The notes below the pieces were generated by a model that was not told the DNA's origin, made no database searches, and saw only the letters and a list, made by a program, of their open reading frames with translations. Shown here in pieces: positions 9,024-16,937 of a stretch of DNA of 64,000 nucleotides. The DNA is from DATBGO01 sp963840095 (GTDB lineage: Bacteria; Actinomycetota; Actinomycetes; Streptosporangiales; Streptosporangiaceae). Position 1 is the stretch's first letter; each line of letters starts with the position of its first letter. The DNA lies in assembly GCA_963840095.1 (NCBI GenBank), contig CAWIXN010000013.1, positions 372,001-436,000 on the forward strand, written 5' to 3'. The translations under genes and the position numbers were made by a program.

Positions 9024-9515
9024 TCAGGCTGTGGCGAGGCGCTCAGCTATCAGCATCGTTCCGGGTGCCCGCTGGCCTCCCGGGCCGGGCCTGGCGGTCA
9101 GGTTCTCCGACGTGATCTGGTTGCCGCACACTCCGCATGCGACGATGGGTGCGGCGTGATGGCCGCCGTGCTGGAAGCGGATCGGCGGCCCGCCTTCGGG
9201 CGTCTGCCAGCGGTCGCCCCACGCGGTCAGCGCGACCAGGATCGGGATCAGCTCCTGCCCGGCTTCGGTTAGGGCGTACCGGTCGCGGGGTGGACGCTCC
9301 TGGTAGCGCTCGCGCCGCAGGATGCCGTCGTTGACCAGGCCGCCTAGTCGTTCGGTGAGCAGGTTGCGGCTCAAGCCCAGGTCCTGTGCCAGGTCGGCGA
9401 ACCGGTCGACGCCCAGGTAGATGTCGCGCAGGATGAGCGGGGTCCACCAGTCACCGACGACCTCCAGCGCGCGGGCCAGGGAACAGTGCATGCCGGCGAA
9501 GCTCGTTTGCCGCAC
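9024..9515 (-). CDS. HxlR-family winged-helix transcriptional regulator
   Basis: A 163-residue HxlR/DUF24-type regulator. The HTH core is at residues 10-100: MHCSLARALEVVGDWWTPLIL, the recognition segment RFADLAQDLGLSRNLLTERL, and the wing GILRRERYQERPPRDRYALT. A Cys early in the protein (Cys11) is where redox-sensing members carry their reactive thiol. A C-terminal CxxC (CGVCGNQ) could be a small metal site. The start is GTG, 3 nt after the stop of the upstream NTF2-like gene on the same strand, so the two are translationally close and probably one operon. Confidence 0.9.
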   Translation of the reverse strand: MRQTSFAGMHCSLARALEVVGDWWTPLILRDIYLGVDRFADLAQDLGLSRNLLTERLGGLVNDGILRRERYQERPPRDRYALTEAGQELIPILVALTAWGDRWQTPEGGPPIRFQHGGHHAAPIVACGVCGNQITSENLTARPGPGGQRAPGTMLIAERLATA

Positions 9516-9518
9516 GGC

Positions 9519-9983
9519 TCACACCCCGGCCGCGTCGATGATGGGCGGCGCGACGGCCTCTTTGATGCCGTTCGAGCCCAGCCGCTGGCACAGCCGCCAC
9601 CAGCGCAGCGAGTCCTCGTGGACCTCATACCAAGACACCCGCCCGAACCGCAGGCCGACGAACTGGACGAACTGGTTCTCGTAGAGCTCGCCGAGCGACG
9701 TGGTCGCCCGGATGGTGAACAGGCCGGCGATCCGGGTGTTCCATGGCGGCCCGTCCACCGCTACCTGCCGCAGCTCGAACCGCGCATCAGGCAGGAGGCG
9801 GAACAGCCGGTCGAACCAGGCGGCCATCGCGGCCCGGGTGGTGCGCGTGCCGCCCAGGCTGGTGTCGCCCTGGAACGTCACCCGGAAGTCGGGGGCGAGC
9901 TGCTCGATGATCGCGTGGTAGTCGTGGTCGTTCATCGACTGCCAGGCACGCCGGTACTGCCGACGGGCGATCATCCGGAACAC
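9519..9983 (-). CDS. SnoaL-like / NTF2-fold polyketide-cyclase-type protein
   Basis: A 154-residue alpha+beta-barrel protein of the SnoaL/NTF2-like superfamily: an N-terminal helix (AWQSMNDHDYHAIIEQLAPD), then FRVTFQG, the mid helix AAMAAWFDRLFRLLPDARFE, and a closing strand set ending in WYEVHEDSLRWWRL. Members bind or isomerise small hydrophobic molecules; the substrate is unknown. The first gene of a pair with the HxlR regulator, which may control it. Confidence 0.8.
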   Translation of the reverse strand: MFRMIARRQYRRAWQSMNDHDYHAIIEQLAPDFRVTFQGDTSLGGTRTTRAAMAAWFDRLFRLLPDARFELRQVAVDGPPWNTRIAGLFTIRATTSLGELYENQFVQFVGLRFGRVSWYEVHEDSLRWWRLCQRLGSNGIKEAVAPPIIDAAGV

Positions 9984-10187
9984 GGGCTCCTCCTAGAGTC
10001 GGTTCAATGCTGATACTAGCTCCTCTTGTCCTCCGTCACCACGATGCGGCGGCAGGCCCTGCCACAGATTGCAGCCGACGAGGATCACGAGGACTGCAGA
10101 GCCAACCATGCGCATTCGTTCAGCCGGACTCCAGCTGCTCGGTCGGGCAGGCCTGCACCGATCAGACTCGTGCCGCTGCCGGCGCTG

Positions 10188-10736
10188 TTAGGCCAGGAGC
10201 CATCTGGCAGCGAGGTCAAGCGCGTCTGCGTGGCTGCGAACGCCGTGATCGGCGGCCATGAAGTGATGGCCGATCACAAGCGAGAAGGCGAGCACGCTGC
10301 GTGCCTCGGCCTCCTCCTCGTCGGCGCAGATGGTAGCGAACAGCAGGCGCAGGTATTCCATGCGCCGGTTGTCGACGCGCCGCAGGCGCTCGGCGACCCC
10401 ATTGTCGCGCCGGGCCCAGTCGCGGATGGCCAGGTCGACCGGCAGCAATTTGCTGGAGAAGGTGAGCGCTCCGGCCAGCCGCAGCTTGGCCCTGACGTCG
10501 CTGCCGGTGCGCTCGACCCGCTCGAGCACGTCGTCGGTGCTCATCCGCTCCCAGGAGTCGAGCATCTCGCCGAGCAGCGCGTTCCGGTCGGCGAAGTGCC
10601 CGTAGAAACCGCCCTTGGTGACCCCGAGGGCCTGCGCCAGTGCCTCGATCCGGACGGAGTCCGGGCCTCCGGCCGCAAGTGCCCGCAAGCCCTCGTCGAT
10701 CCACCTGCTACGGGGCGTCCGGGTGATGGCAACCAT
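10188..10736 (-). CDS. TetR/AcrR-family transcriptional regulator
   Basis: A 182-residue repressor with the TetR DNA-binding domain at residues 8-55 (WIDEGLRALAAGGPDSVRIE, then ALAQALGVTKGGFYGHFADR). The C-terminal helical domain should bind an unknown ligand. It is divergent from a decayed DUF2867 gene, and a TACG-N4-CGTA inverted repeat lies between them. The ATG at 10736 lacks a clear Shine-Dalgarno; a leaderless transcript is possible. Confidence 0.9.
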   Translation of the reverse strand: MVAITRTPRSRWIDEGLRALAAGGPDSVRIEALAQALGVTKGGFYGHFADRNALLGEMLDSWERMSTDDVLERVERTGSDVRAKLRLAGALTFSSKLLPVDLAIRDWARRDNGVAERLRRVDNRRMEYLRLLFATICADEEEAEARSVLAFSLVIGHHFMAADHGVRSHADALDLAARWLLA

Positions 10737-10762
10737 GAACTGTGAATATCACCTTCGGGGGG

Positions 10763-10809
10763 TTGACAGTTCCGCTGACGATGCTAGCGTCCATATATAC
10801 GGTAGCGTA
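10763..10809 (+). promoter_or_regulatory. promoter with TetR-type operator in the divergent intergenic region
   Basis: A -35 TTGACA (10763-10768) and -10 TAGCGT (10785-10790) are separated by 16 nt and point to the plus strand. Directly downstream is TACG-GTAG-CGTA (10798-10809), an inverted repeat of the kind bound by TetR-family proteins. TAGCG occurs again inside the operator. Binding there would block the plus-strand promoter. Confidence 0.55.
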
Positions 10810-10824
10810 CAGATGGAGGCGCGC

Positions 10825-10957
10825 ATGAGGTTCGCTGACGCCGCGCACATCCAAGGCCCGGCGCATCCATAAGATCACCGGCGACTTCCGGCTCGAGGAC
10901 GTCTGGGCGCTGCCGCCCTACGAGCACAGATTCCCCGGAACGCTCAGTCGTAGCTAG
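10825..10957 (+). pseudogene. DUF2867 family gene remnant
   Basis: An ATG at 10825 with GATGGAGG upstream starts MRFADAAHI. A frameshift near 10850 stops that frame, but the next frame continues as RRIHKITGDFRLEDVWALP, the conserved N-terminus of DUF2867 proteins. The match ends there and a stop comes at 10957, so about 80% of the gene is deleted. Divergent TetR-DUF2867 pairs are common in actinobacteria, which supports the call. Confidence 0.65.
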
Positions 10958-10982
10958 GCGCATAAACCGGAAGGACAAGCCC

Positions 10983-11642
10983 ATGCCAATGCTCGACGCT
11001 TACATCCCTGAGGGCGCGCTGTCGGCCGAGGCGGAGGGCAAGCTTCTCGCGCGGCTGACCGACCTTCTGCTGGAACATGAGGGCGTCGACCCCGCGAACC
11101 AGGCCGCACGCGCGCTGGCGTGGGTCTTCGTCCACCGGCCCGCCGTCTACGTCGGCGGCTTGGCAGCCGCCGAGCCGCGTTACCGATTCGTGTGCCAGGT
11201 CCCGGAAGGCCAGTACAACTCGAAGCGACGCCAGGCCGTCACCGCGGCAATGACACAAGCGGTCGCGGATGCCGAGGCCGGCAGCCGCCCGGACCCAGCC
11301 GGCCGCGTCTGGGTGTTCACGTTCGAGGTTCCAGACGGCACCTGGGGCGGGTTCGGCCAGGTTATCCGGCTGCCCGACATCGCCGAACGCGTGCTGGGAC
11401 CCGACATGCGTGCGCCCGCGCAGAAATGGCTGGCCGCCAGGCAGCGCAAGAAGGCCGCCGCCCTGGTCGAGATCGCCGGCACAGGAGTGTCGGGCAGGGT
11501 CCCGGCAAAGTCCCGTGGCTGCAGTTCACGAGTTCGTAACTGCTGGCCAGCTGTGTCGTGGCGCCCGGCCGGCTGTAATGAGTCGCTGCCGGCCTACCGG
11601 GGTGCGCTGGCCGGGGACCAGACCTGCTGGATGGTGCTGTAG
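10983..11642 (+). CDS. tautomerase-family protein with unusual C-terminal extension
   Basis: 219 residues, of which the first 160 fit a 4-oxalocrotonate tautomerase-like double-repeat protein: MPMLDAYIPEGAL supplies Pro2, the catalytic base of the family after Met removal, then WVFVHRPAVYVGG and the second half WVFTFEVPDGTWGGFGQVIR. Residues 162-219 (Cys/Trp-rich, from VSGRVPAKSRG on) look like readthrough of an eroded stop into former intergenic DNA. They overlap the 3' end of the convergent deacetylase gene by 49 bp. The ATG at 10983 is preceded by GGAAGGA. The substrate is unknown. Confidence 0.8.
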   Translation: MPMLDAYIPEGALSAEAEGKLLARLTDLLLEHEGVDPANQAARALAWVFVHRPAVYVGGLAAAEPRYRFVCQVPEGQYNSKRRQAVTAAMTQAVADAEAGSRPDPAGRVWVFTFEVPDGTWGGFGQVIRLPDIAERVLGPDMRAPAQKWLAARQRKKAAALVEIAGTGVSGRVPAKSRGCSSRVRNCWPAVSWRPAGCNESLPAYRGALAGDQTCWMVL

Positions 11643-12487
11643 TCGATCACCACGATTCCCTCCTGATCGAGGAGCTCGCGAGCCTCCCGCGACGTCAGGA
11701 ACTCATAGTCGGTCTGGCGCACGCGCCAGCCAGGATCTATGGCCTGCGACTCCTCGTTGCCCAGGCCGGGGTGCACTGCCCACTCGCTGAGGCCAGCCGG
11801 CAGGTCGCGCAGCAGCTTGGCGTACCGGGCCGCCTTGCCGTCGATGTCGAGACTGAAGCTGTCCAGGAATTCGTGATCGGTAACCGGCAGGCCGCGCTGC
11901 CGCAACTTCCGGCGTCCGGGCTCGAGCCAGATCCGCACCGCCAGGCCATACTCCCTGGCTAGTGCCAGAGTCAGGTCGAGGATGTCGTCGCGCCCGCCAT
12001 CGGCCAGGCAGTGCCAGTCCAGATGGGTCGGCGTCAGCCCGGTACTAGCCACGGCGTTGACCTGCGCTCGGAACTCGAGCTCCACCTCGTCGAGACGAGC
12101 CTGGGCGAGCAGCTGGGGAACCTGGGCGGGCGTGAGCAGCTCGCCCGTCTCGCTGAGCAGCGAGGACACCTTCTGCCTCGCGGTCAGCGGTCCCCACCGG
12201 TAGTGGGTCGTGTCGCAGAACAGCGTGAGATGGATCCCGAACGGGATCTCCGGCCGCTGGCGGAGCAGATGCATGGCGTGCAGCGCCCACGGACATGGCA
12301 CCATCAGGCTGCACGAGCTGGCGATTCCTTCCTCGATCGAGCGGATGACCGCGGCGTTGACCGCGTGATACATCCCGAAGTCGTCGAGGTTGACGATGAG
12401 CACCCGGGCATCGGGAGGGAAACCCAGCAGCTCACTCGACCGAGCCGAGGCCGCGGCGGCCGCAGGCTCCAAGGCATGTCCGTCCAT
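11594..12487 (-). CDS. ChbG/YdjC-family carbohydrate deacetylase
   Basis: A 297-residue polysaccharide-deacetylase-like TIM barrel of the ChbG/HpnK type. Metal and catalytic motifs: NLDDFG near residue 34, HLTLF, and THLDWH (HxDxH) in the middle. A late HPGLG matches the family's closing His loop. Members remove acetyl groups from chito- or other amino-sugar substrates. The start at 12487 (MDGHALEP) is the homologue-like choice; a longer start at 12568 would add 27 residues that overlap an IS110 remnant. Confidence 0.85.
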   Translation of the reverse strand: MDGHALEPAAAAASARSSELLGFPPDARVLIVNLDDFGMYHAVNAAVIRSIEEGIASSCSLMVPCPWALHAMHLLRQRPEIPFGIHLTLFCDTTHYRWGPLTARQKVSSLLSETGELLTPAQVPQLLAQARLDEVELEFRAQVNAVASTGLTPTHLDWHCLADGGRDDILDLTLALAREYGLAVRIWLEPGRRKLRQRGLPVTDHEFLDSFSLDIDGKAARYAKLLRDLPAGLSEWAVHPGLGNEESQAIDPGWRVRQTDYEFLTSREARELLDQEGIVVIDYSTIQQVWSPASAPR

Positions 12488-12499
12488 ACTCCTCAAGTA

Positions 12500-12728
12500 T
12501 CGGGGTGCCAGCAAGCCGTTTCCGGCGGTAATCGGGGGATCTGCGACACGCCGGTGCAGCGCGGGCAAGGGCGCGCGCTCCGGGGGATGCCTTCAGCGAC
12601 GAGAAGGCCCAGGACATCAGGGCGTCGACGAGCCGGTCGTTGTGGATTAACCGGGCGGCGACGACCTTCTTCTTGCCGGAGGCGCGGGTGATCGGGCTGG
12701 TGCCGCCGTAGTTCTTGCGGGCCTTCGC
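12500..12728 (-). mobile_element. IS110-family transposase remnant (C-terminal domain)
   Basis: The minus frame reads KNYGGTSPITRASGKKKVV, then ARLIHNDRLVDALMSWAF and SLKASPGARAL. This is the Transposase_20 part of IS110-type enzymes with its conserved SPITRASGKK motif. The usual CN...LVGILHGCL tail and the DEDD N-terminal domain are missing. The high-coordinate break point (about 12728) directly abuts an enoyl-CoA hydratase fragment on the other strand. Confidence 0.7.
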
Positions 12729-12730
12729 GG

Positions 12731-12949
12731 TGGCGCACCCACCACGAGATCCTGCCCGCCGCCCAGCGCTGGTGCGAGCGGATCAGCATGTTCCCGCCAC
12801 ACGCCCTCGAGATGACCAAGCCGCTCCTCCGAGCCGCCGCCGACGCCCCCTGGGAATAGTCACTCAAGCTCGAGGAATATGCCGAAGCCAACTGCTTCTC
12901 CACCACCGCGCTCCCCGCCGCGGCCGCAGCCATCAAACAGCGACGATGA
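12731..12949 (+). pseudogene. enoyl-CoA hydratase/isomerase C-terminal remnant with internal stop
   Basis: The plus frame from 12731 reads EILPAAQRWCERISMFPPHA, EMTKPLLRAAADAPWE, a TAG stop at 12857-12859, then SLKLEEYAEANCFSTTALPA up to TGA at 12947. This is the typical C-terminus of crotonase-family proteins, where the stop replaces a Gln codon by one C-to-T change. The N-terminal domain is absent, cut at the IS110 remnant. Not functional. Confidence 0.65.
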
Positions 12950-14068
12950 TGTAACACGCGGCCACCTCGTGCTCCGGGTGAAACCAGCGTGGCAAGACAG
13001 CACCGCTGCCTTGCGCCGAGGCCTGACGGCCCGGTAGCGGCCCAGCTTTACGTGGCCGGCCAGCCGCGATATCCAGCTCGGCTGAAGGACGGCAGGACCT
13101 CAATTAGCACAGCCCTGGGCGGCTGCTGCGACGTTCTGCGGCCAGAACACGGATCTTGTCCTTCACCGGTCCGATGGGTCGTCGGTGATGCGAGCGCAGA
13201 CGCCACGGTTTCGACCTGCTTGAGCGGCCAGGCTCGGACGGCCATCGGCTGCGGAGATCTTCCACGTGGTGAACTTCGTCGGCCCCACGAGAGGACGCAG
13301 GCTGGCCATCAGCCCCGCGCGCGGACCCGCCATACTGAGTCACTTCCCGGGCATCCGGGCCAGCGTCGAGCACGCGCACTCGGTGATCTTGGGCCAAGAC
13401 CTCGGCCTGTCCGCCCAGGACTACGCGATCGGTACCCGGGCCGGCTCGTGAGCGGGGAAGCCCTCGTCAGGGCCTCGCGCTCGCCCGGTAAGTGCGTACA
13501 GCGCTCTTCGCTGCGCCTCGTCGCGCTGTCCGCACGGTGCCTCGATCAGTGCGACTTCCGCGGCCGACGCGACGATGAGCCGGGCGACGGCAAGTGCGAG
13601 GCCGAGCCTCGATGGCTGGACTGGACCCTGTCGCAGCTTGGAATCCCGGTGGAGTCGGCACCCTGCTCACCCAGCGACCACCAACACTCTCGTCACGGTT
13701 GTGGGAGCCGGCCGCTCGCTGAGGTGAATCAACCCGTTGCCCGGCCCGACTCGCCTCCGACACTGCCAGATCGCCACGGCGCGCACACGGCTACCCTTCC
13801 CGGGCGCGGGTCAGTCTGCAGACAAGGATCTAGGCATGGATCCGGCACGATCAAGAAGTGCGCGGCATTCGCACGTGAGCTCAGTAAAGTTAGTCCGTTG
13901 CGAGCAGGCAAGTGACCAGCATCCAGCTACTGTCGTCGCGGCGGCGCTACCGCCTTGAGAGGACAGAGCGGCGCCGTTCAGCCGAAGGCAGCATCTCGCA
14001 TGCCCAGTCGGCATGCGCCGACACAAAGGCACCGAAGCGAAGGCGAACGCGGATGGCCAGAGCCTGCA
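12950..14068 (+). other. gene-poor decayed region
   Basis: About 1.1 kb without a gene I can support. A long open frame on the plus strand (12989-13915) has Arg/Pro/Ser-rich composition and no recognisable domain, so it is taken as chance. The stretch 13266-13451 (MVNFVGPTRGRRLAISPARG, then SVILGQDLGLSAQDYAIGTR) has better coding texture and may be the end of a deleted gene of unknown family. Confidence 0.4.
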
Positions 14069-14464
14069 TCAGATCCTGATGACCCGGACGTCGGGCATGG
14101 CGTCGTAGTCGGAGTCGTGCGTCACCACCGGAACGCCGTGCGCAATCGCGGTGGCCGCGATCCAGCTATCGTTCACCGGCACCCTGCGCCCTGCCGCGCG
14201 GAGCCGGGACACCAGCAAAGCCCAGGCCTCAGACACTGCCTCATCCACGGTGAGCGCCTCGAATCGCTGCGCGAGCTGATACGTCGACAGCCGCCGGGAA
14301 GCAGCCTCCGGATCCTTGGCCTGCAGCACGCCGAGCCGCAGTTCCCCGAGCGTGACCGCGGAAACGCCCCACTCATACCCGGCGAACCTGCCGGCGTCAA
14401 AACGCGCTGCCTCAAGTCCGACGAAAACGGAGGTGTCGGCTAGCGCTCGCTGGGATGTCACCAT
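14069..14464 (-). CDS. vapC: PIN-domain toxin (VapC-like ribonuclease)
   Basis: A 131-residue PIN-domain endoribonuclease. Acidic residues of the Mg2+ site are visible: Asp10 (ALADTSVFVG), Glu41 (TLGELRLG), Asp in NDSWIAATA and Asp in THDSDYDAM. The protein should cleave RNA, commonly tRNA, unless neutralised by the antitoxin encoded directly upstream. Its ATG overlaps the antitoxin's last codons (14458-14464), the usual translational coupling of such pairs. Confidence 0.9.
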   Translation of the reverse strand: MVTSQRALADTSVFVGLEAARFDAGRFAGYEWGVSAVTLGELRLGVLQAKDPEAASRRLSTYQLAQRFEALTVDEAVSEAWALLVSRLRAAGRRVPVNDSWIAATAIAHGVPVVTHDSDYDAMPDVRVIRI

Positions 14465-14712
14465 GGGAGATTGTCCGTCGTATCGGTCAGGGTCGCCCGC
14501 AACTCCTCAGCCAGGCCCGTGGTGTCCGGCCCGAGACGCATGAGCTCATGGCCGATCTCGGCCGCGGGCAGCCACTGCCGCCGCCGCGACAGCGGGATGA
14601 TCTTCGCCACCGGGCGGTTGTCCCTGAGGACCTCGATCTCCTCCCCCGCCTCAACGCGCCGCAGCACCTCCGCGGTGTGGTTTCGGAGATCGCGTGCCGG
14701 GATGGCAGTCAT
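14458..14712 (-). CDS. Phd/YefM-type antitoxin
   Basis: An 84-residue antitoxin. The N-terminal half (AIPARDLRNHTAEVLRRVEA, then GEEIEVLRDNRPVAKIIPL) is the Phd/YefM DNA-binding fold; the C-terminal tail is the likely toxin-binding segment. The first gene of the pair. No Shine-Dalgarno is present, but a -10 TACACT ends 7 nt before the ATG, so the mRNA should be leaderless. A perfect inverted repeat covers the promoter, fitting autorepression by the complex. Confidence 0.9.
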   Translation of the reverse strand: MTAIPARDLRNHTAEVLRRVEAGEEIEVLRDNRPVAKIIPLSRRRQWLPAAEIGHELMRLGPDTTGLAEELRATLTDTTDNLPW

Positions 14713-14713
14713 A

Positions 14714-14745
14714 CTACGAGTGTAGACCGACGGCTACACTCGTAG
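14714..14745 (-). promoter_or_regulatory. toxin-antitoxin operator overlapping a leaderless promoter
   Basis: A perfect 12-bp inverted repeat, CTACGAGTGTAG (14714-14725) and CTACACTCGTAG (14734-14745), has an 8-nt spacer. The arm next to the gene contains the -10 TACACT; the far arm overlaps a weak -35 TTGCTA. Placed 2 nt before the antitoxin start, it would let the toxin-antitoxin complex shut off its own transcription. Confidence 0.75.
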
Positions 14746-15099
14746 CAAGACTTCTCTGCCTGGACCTGCAGTGCCGCATCATGGGAACTGCGTGGAAGGG
14801 CGGCGACACGGGGCCAGTATTCAGGCGGTGGCGGCACGACGCAGGGCCTCCGCCCGGAGGAAGCGGGGCGCTCCCGCCGTTGGCCGCGGCGGACCTCGCG
14901 ATACGAAACCGCTGACCGCCGGTGCCGCGCCGGATCGGTCCTTTGCGGTCCAGGCCGGGTCCCGGGTTGTGACGCGCGCGCGGGCCCGGCATTGCGGGCC
15001 GGGCCGGCCCGCGATTCCCGTTGCGGAGCTGGTCTTTCCTCGGTTACGGGTGCAGCAGGACCTTGGTGTAGCCGTCGACCCGCCTGTCGAATCTGGCTG

Positions 15100-15370
15100 G
15101 TCATCGACGACGTGCACGAGCTGCGCTCAGCCGACGCAGCGCGCCAGGTGGAGATGGCTGAGCAGGGCCCTGGCCCGCGACACCAGCCTGTGGGTCGATG
15201 ACGTGTGGGTGGTGGATTCCACCCCGGTGGAATGCGGCCGGTCCGGCGAGACCGCCCGCCGCTCCGACCTGGCCGGATGGGCAGAGTACGGATACTGCGC
15301 CAGCCATTCTCGGTATTTCTGGGGGCTGCGGCTGCACCTGCTGTGCACCATCCACGGCCTGATCCTCATT
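15100..15370 (+). mobile_element. IS982-family transposase remnant
   Basis: The plus frame carries WVVDSTPVECGRSGETARRS, DLAGWAEYGYCASHSRYFWG and LRLHLLCTIHGL, the DDE-core signature of actinobacterial IS982 transposases. After IHGL the match stops and the frame runs into unrelated sequence. The N-terminal third is scrambled by frameshifts (about 14990-15100). No terminal inverted repeats were found. Confidence 0.7.
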
Positions 15371-15409
15371 CAGGACCTGCACATCCGCCTCATCAGCAGC
15401 CCGGCGTAA

Positions 15410-16009
15410 CTTCCCGCAGCCGCGAGGATCGCTTTTCTGTCAGTCCTAGCCAGCCGGTGCCGCCCGCCGAGGTCCCGTCCCACCAACAGACCGCCAAAAA
15501 GGATGAAGAAGGCTCGGCCGCCGTTGCCGACTGACAACCGCCTGCTACTGGCCGCTGCCGAGCGGTTTATTGACGGTCAAGGCTTCGTTGCGGGTCTCGT
15601 CCACTTCAATGCGTTTGGGCTGATCGCCATCTTCCATTCGATACCGAAACTCGTCCAAGGCGGTTGCGCGTTCCCCGTAAGGCTGCCTGACCATTCGACA
15701 ATAGAGATGCCACATCTTTCGTTCCTGCTGCAGGTCATTAGCAATACGTAGGCCAACGCTTTCAGTGAGTGGTCGGCGGCCAGCACCGCTAACAGCTCCG
15801 AGTATGCAGAACCTTGCATCCTTTAGGAAACGATATCAGAAGGTATAGCTCGTTAGATGGCCGAATGCTAATTGGCTCCCAGAAGGCGCTCATCTGCCAC
15901 GGCTCTCCGCCGGAGCCAAGCTACGCCGTCGCAGCGACTTGAAGTTACAGCGAGACCATCTATCTGCTCATGCGCTGGATATTCAGCCTGACCGTGTGCG
16001 TTCCGCGGG
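15410..16009 (+). other. intergenic, lower-GC decayed stretch
   Basis: Six hundred bases with no supportable gene. Composition is less GC-rich than the rest, especially 15690-15900. Open frames of about 80 codons exist on both strands (15503-15751 plus, 15577-15819 minus), but neither has a ribosome-binding site or a recognisable domain. Confidence 0.4.
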
Positions 16010-16180
16010 GATCAGGCGAGGGATGCTGAGCTGCTGGTCCTCCGGCACCAGAACGCGATGCTGCGACGGCCTACCGACCGGGTGCTATACGAGCCGGGCG
16101 ACAGGGCCTGGTTCGCTGCGCTGGCACGCAGCCGGGCGAGGAGCGTAGCGTCCACCGTGGCCGCCAACGGGACGACTTGA
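16010..16180 (+). mobile_element. integrase-type transposase N-terminal remnant
   Basis: The plus frame reads RDAELLVLRHQNAMLRR and YEPGDRAWFAALARSRAR before a TGA at 16178. This is the helical N-terminal segment of rve-integrase transposases (the ELLVLRHxNAxLRR and DRAWFAALAR motifs). The catalytic DDE domain is absent. Confidence 0.55.
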
Positions 16181-16381
16181 TGACGCCCACGCATTGGGGG
16201 CGACCCAGTGGAGGAGTTCAACTGGCTCCGTCCTCACCTGACTCGGATGCCCGTGGATCCCCGACCAGTGCTGGCCCTACCGCCATCTGATGAACGTTCG
16301 TGCCCACATTCTGCCCTACAAACGATCAAGAACCCGACCGCCGTGACCGGCGATCAGGTCCCTGACCTGCTACTCCATGAG

Positions 16382-16454
16382 TAGCCCCGACCGGATTTGA
16401 ACCGGCGCTACCGCCTTGAGAGGGCGGCGTCCTGGGCCACTAGACGACGGGGCC
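16382..16454 (-). tRNA. tRNA-Glu (CTC)
   Basis: A cloverleaf is readable on the minus strand: acceptor GGCCCCG with CGGGGCT, anticodon stem CCGCC/GGCGG around loop CTCTCAA (anticodon CTC, reading GAG), and a T-arm with GGTTCAAATCC. CCA is not encoded. It is 73 nt long. It supplies the substrate of the GltX encoded 2 kb away. Confidence 0.95.
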
Positions 16455-16696
16455 TCCTGCCACGGCCAGCACCTGCACCGTGTCCGCTGCCGACCGCTGG
16501 CCGACTGCAGAAAGATCGGCTAGAGTACGCGGACTCGGGCAGATCCCGCGACCCCGGCCGGGAACCAAGGTTAGCGCAACCGGCGAGCCCCGCCAAACGC
16601 CGATTCGCCGCATGAGACTGCCCGCAGCTGGGCCCGGATGATCTCTTAACGAGCGAGCGCGGCTGCTCCCGTGAGCAACCGCGCTGGTCAGCGACG

Positions 16697-16771
16697 TGGC
16701 TGGGGTACCAGGACTCGAACCTAGACTAACGGGGCCAGAACCCGTCGGGCTGCCAATTACCCCATACCCCA
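16697..16771 (-). tRNA. tRNA-Gln (CTG)
   Basis: Minus-strand cloverleaf: acceptor TGGGGTA with TACCCCA, anticodon loop TTCTGGC (anticodon CTG, reading CAG), T-arm GGTTCGAGTCC, discriminator G and an encoded CCA (16697-16699). With no glutaminyl-tRNA synthetase in view and a complete gatCAB at 33.6-36.9 kb, it is probably charged with Glu and then amidated. Confidence 0.95.
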
Positions 16772-16937
16772 TGGGAACGCGCCGCCCGGAGGGCTGCCGC
16801 GCCAGTGCAGTTTAGCCGAAGCAGGACGCTGCGGCTAACCGGATCCCGGGCCGGGCCAGCGGCCGATCCGCCCTGCGCACCGGCCTACGCTGACATAGCC
16901 GGCCCTGATGACGCCGCCGGCGTGAGGAGGGCCCGTC

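Noticed and set aside
12989..13915. 308-codon plus-strand frame
   Set aside because: No ribosome-binding site, skewed Arg/Ser/Pro composition, no domain; lies in decayed DNA.
15503..15819. Two 80-codon frames on opposite strands
   Set aside because: No ribosome-binding site or domain, and each overlaps the other in a lower-GC decayed stretch.
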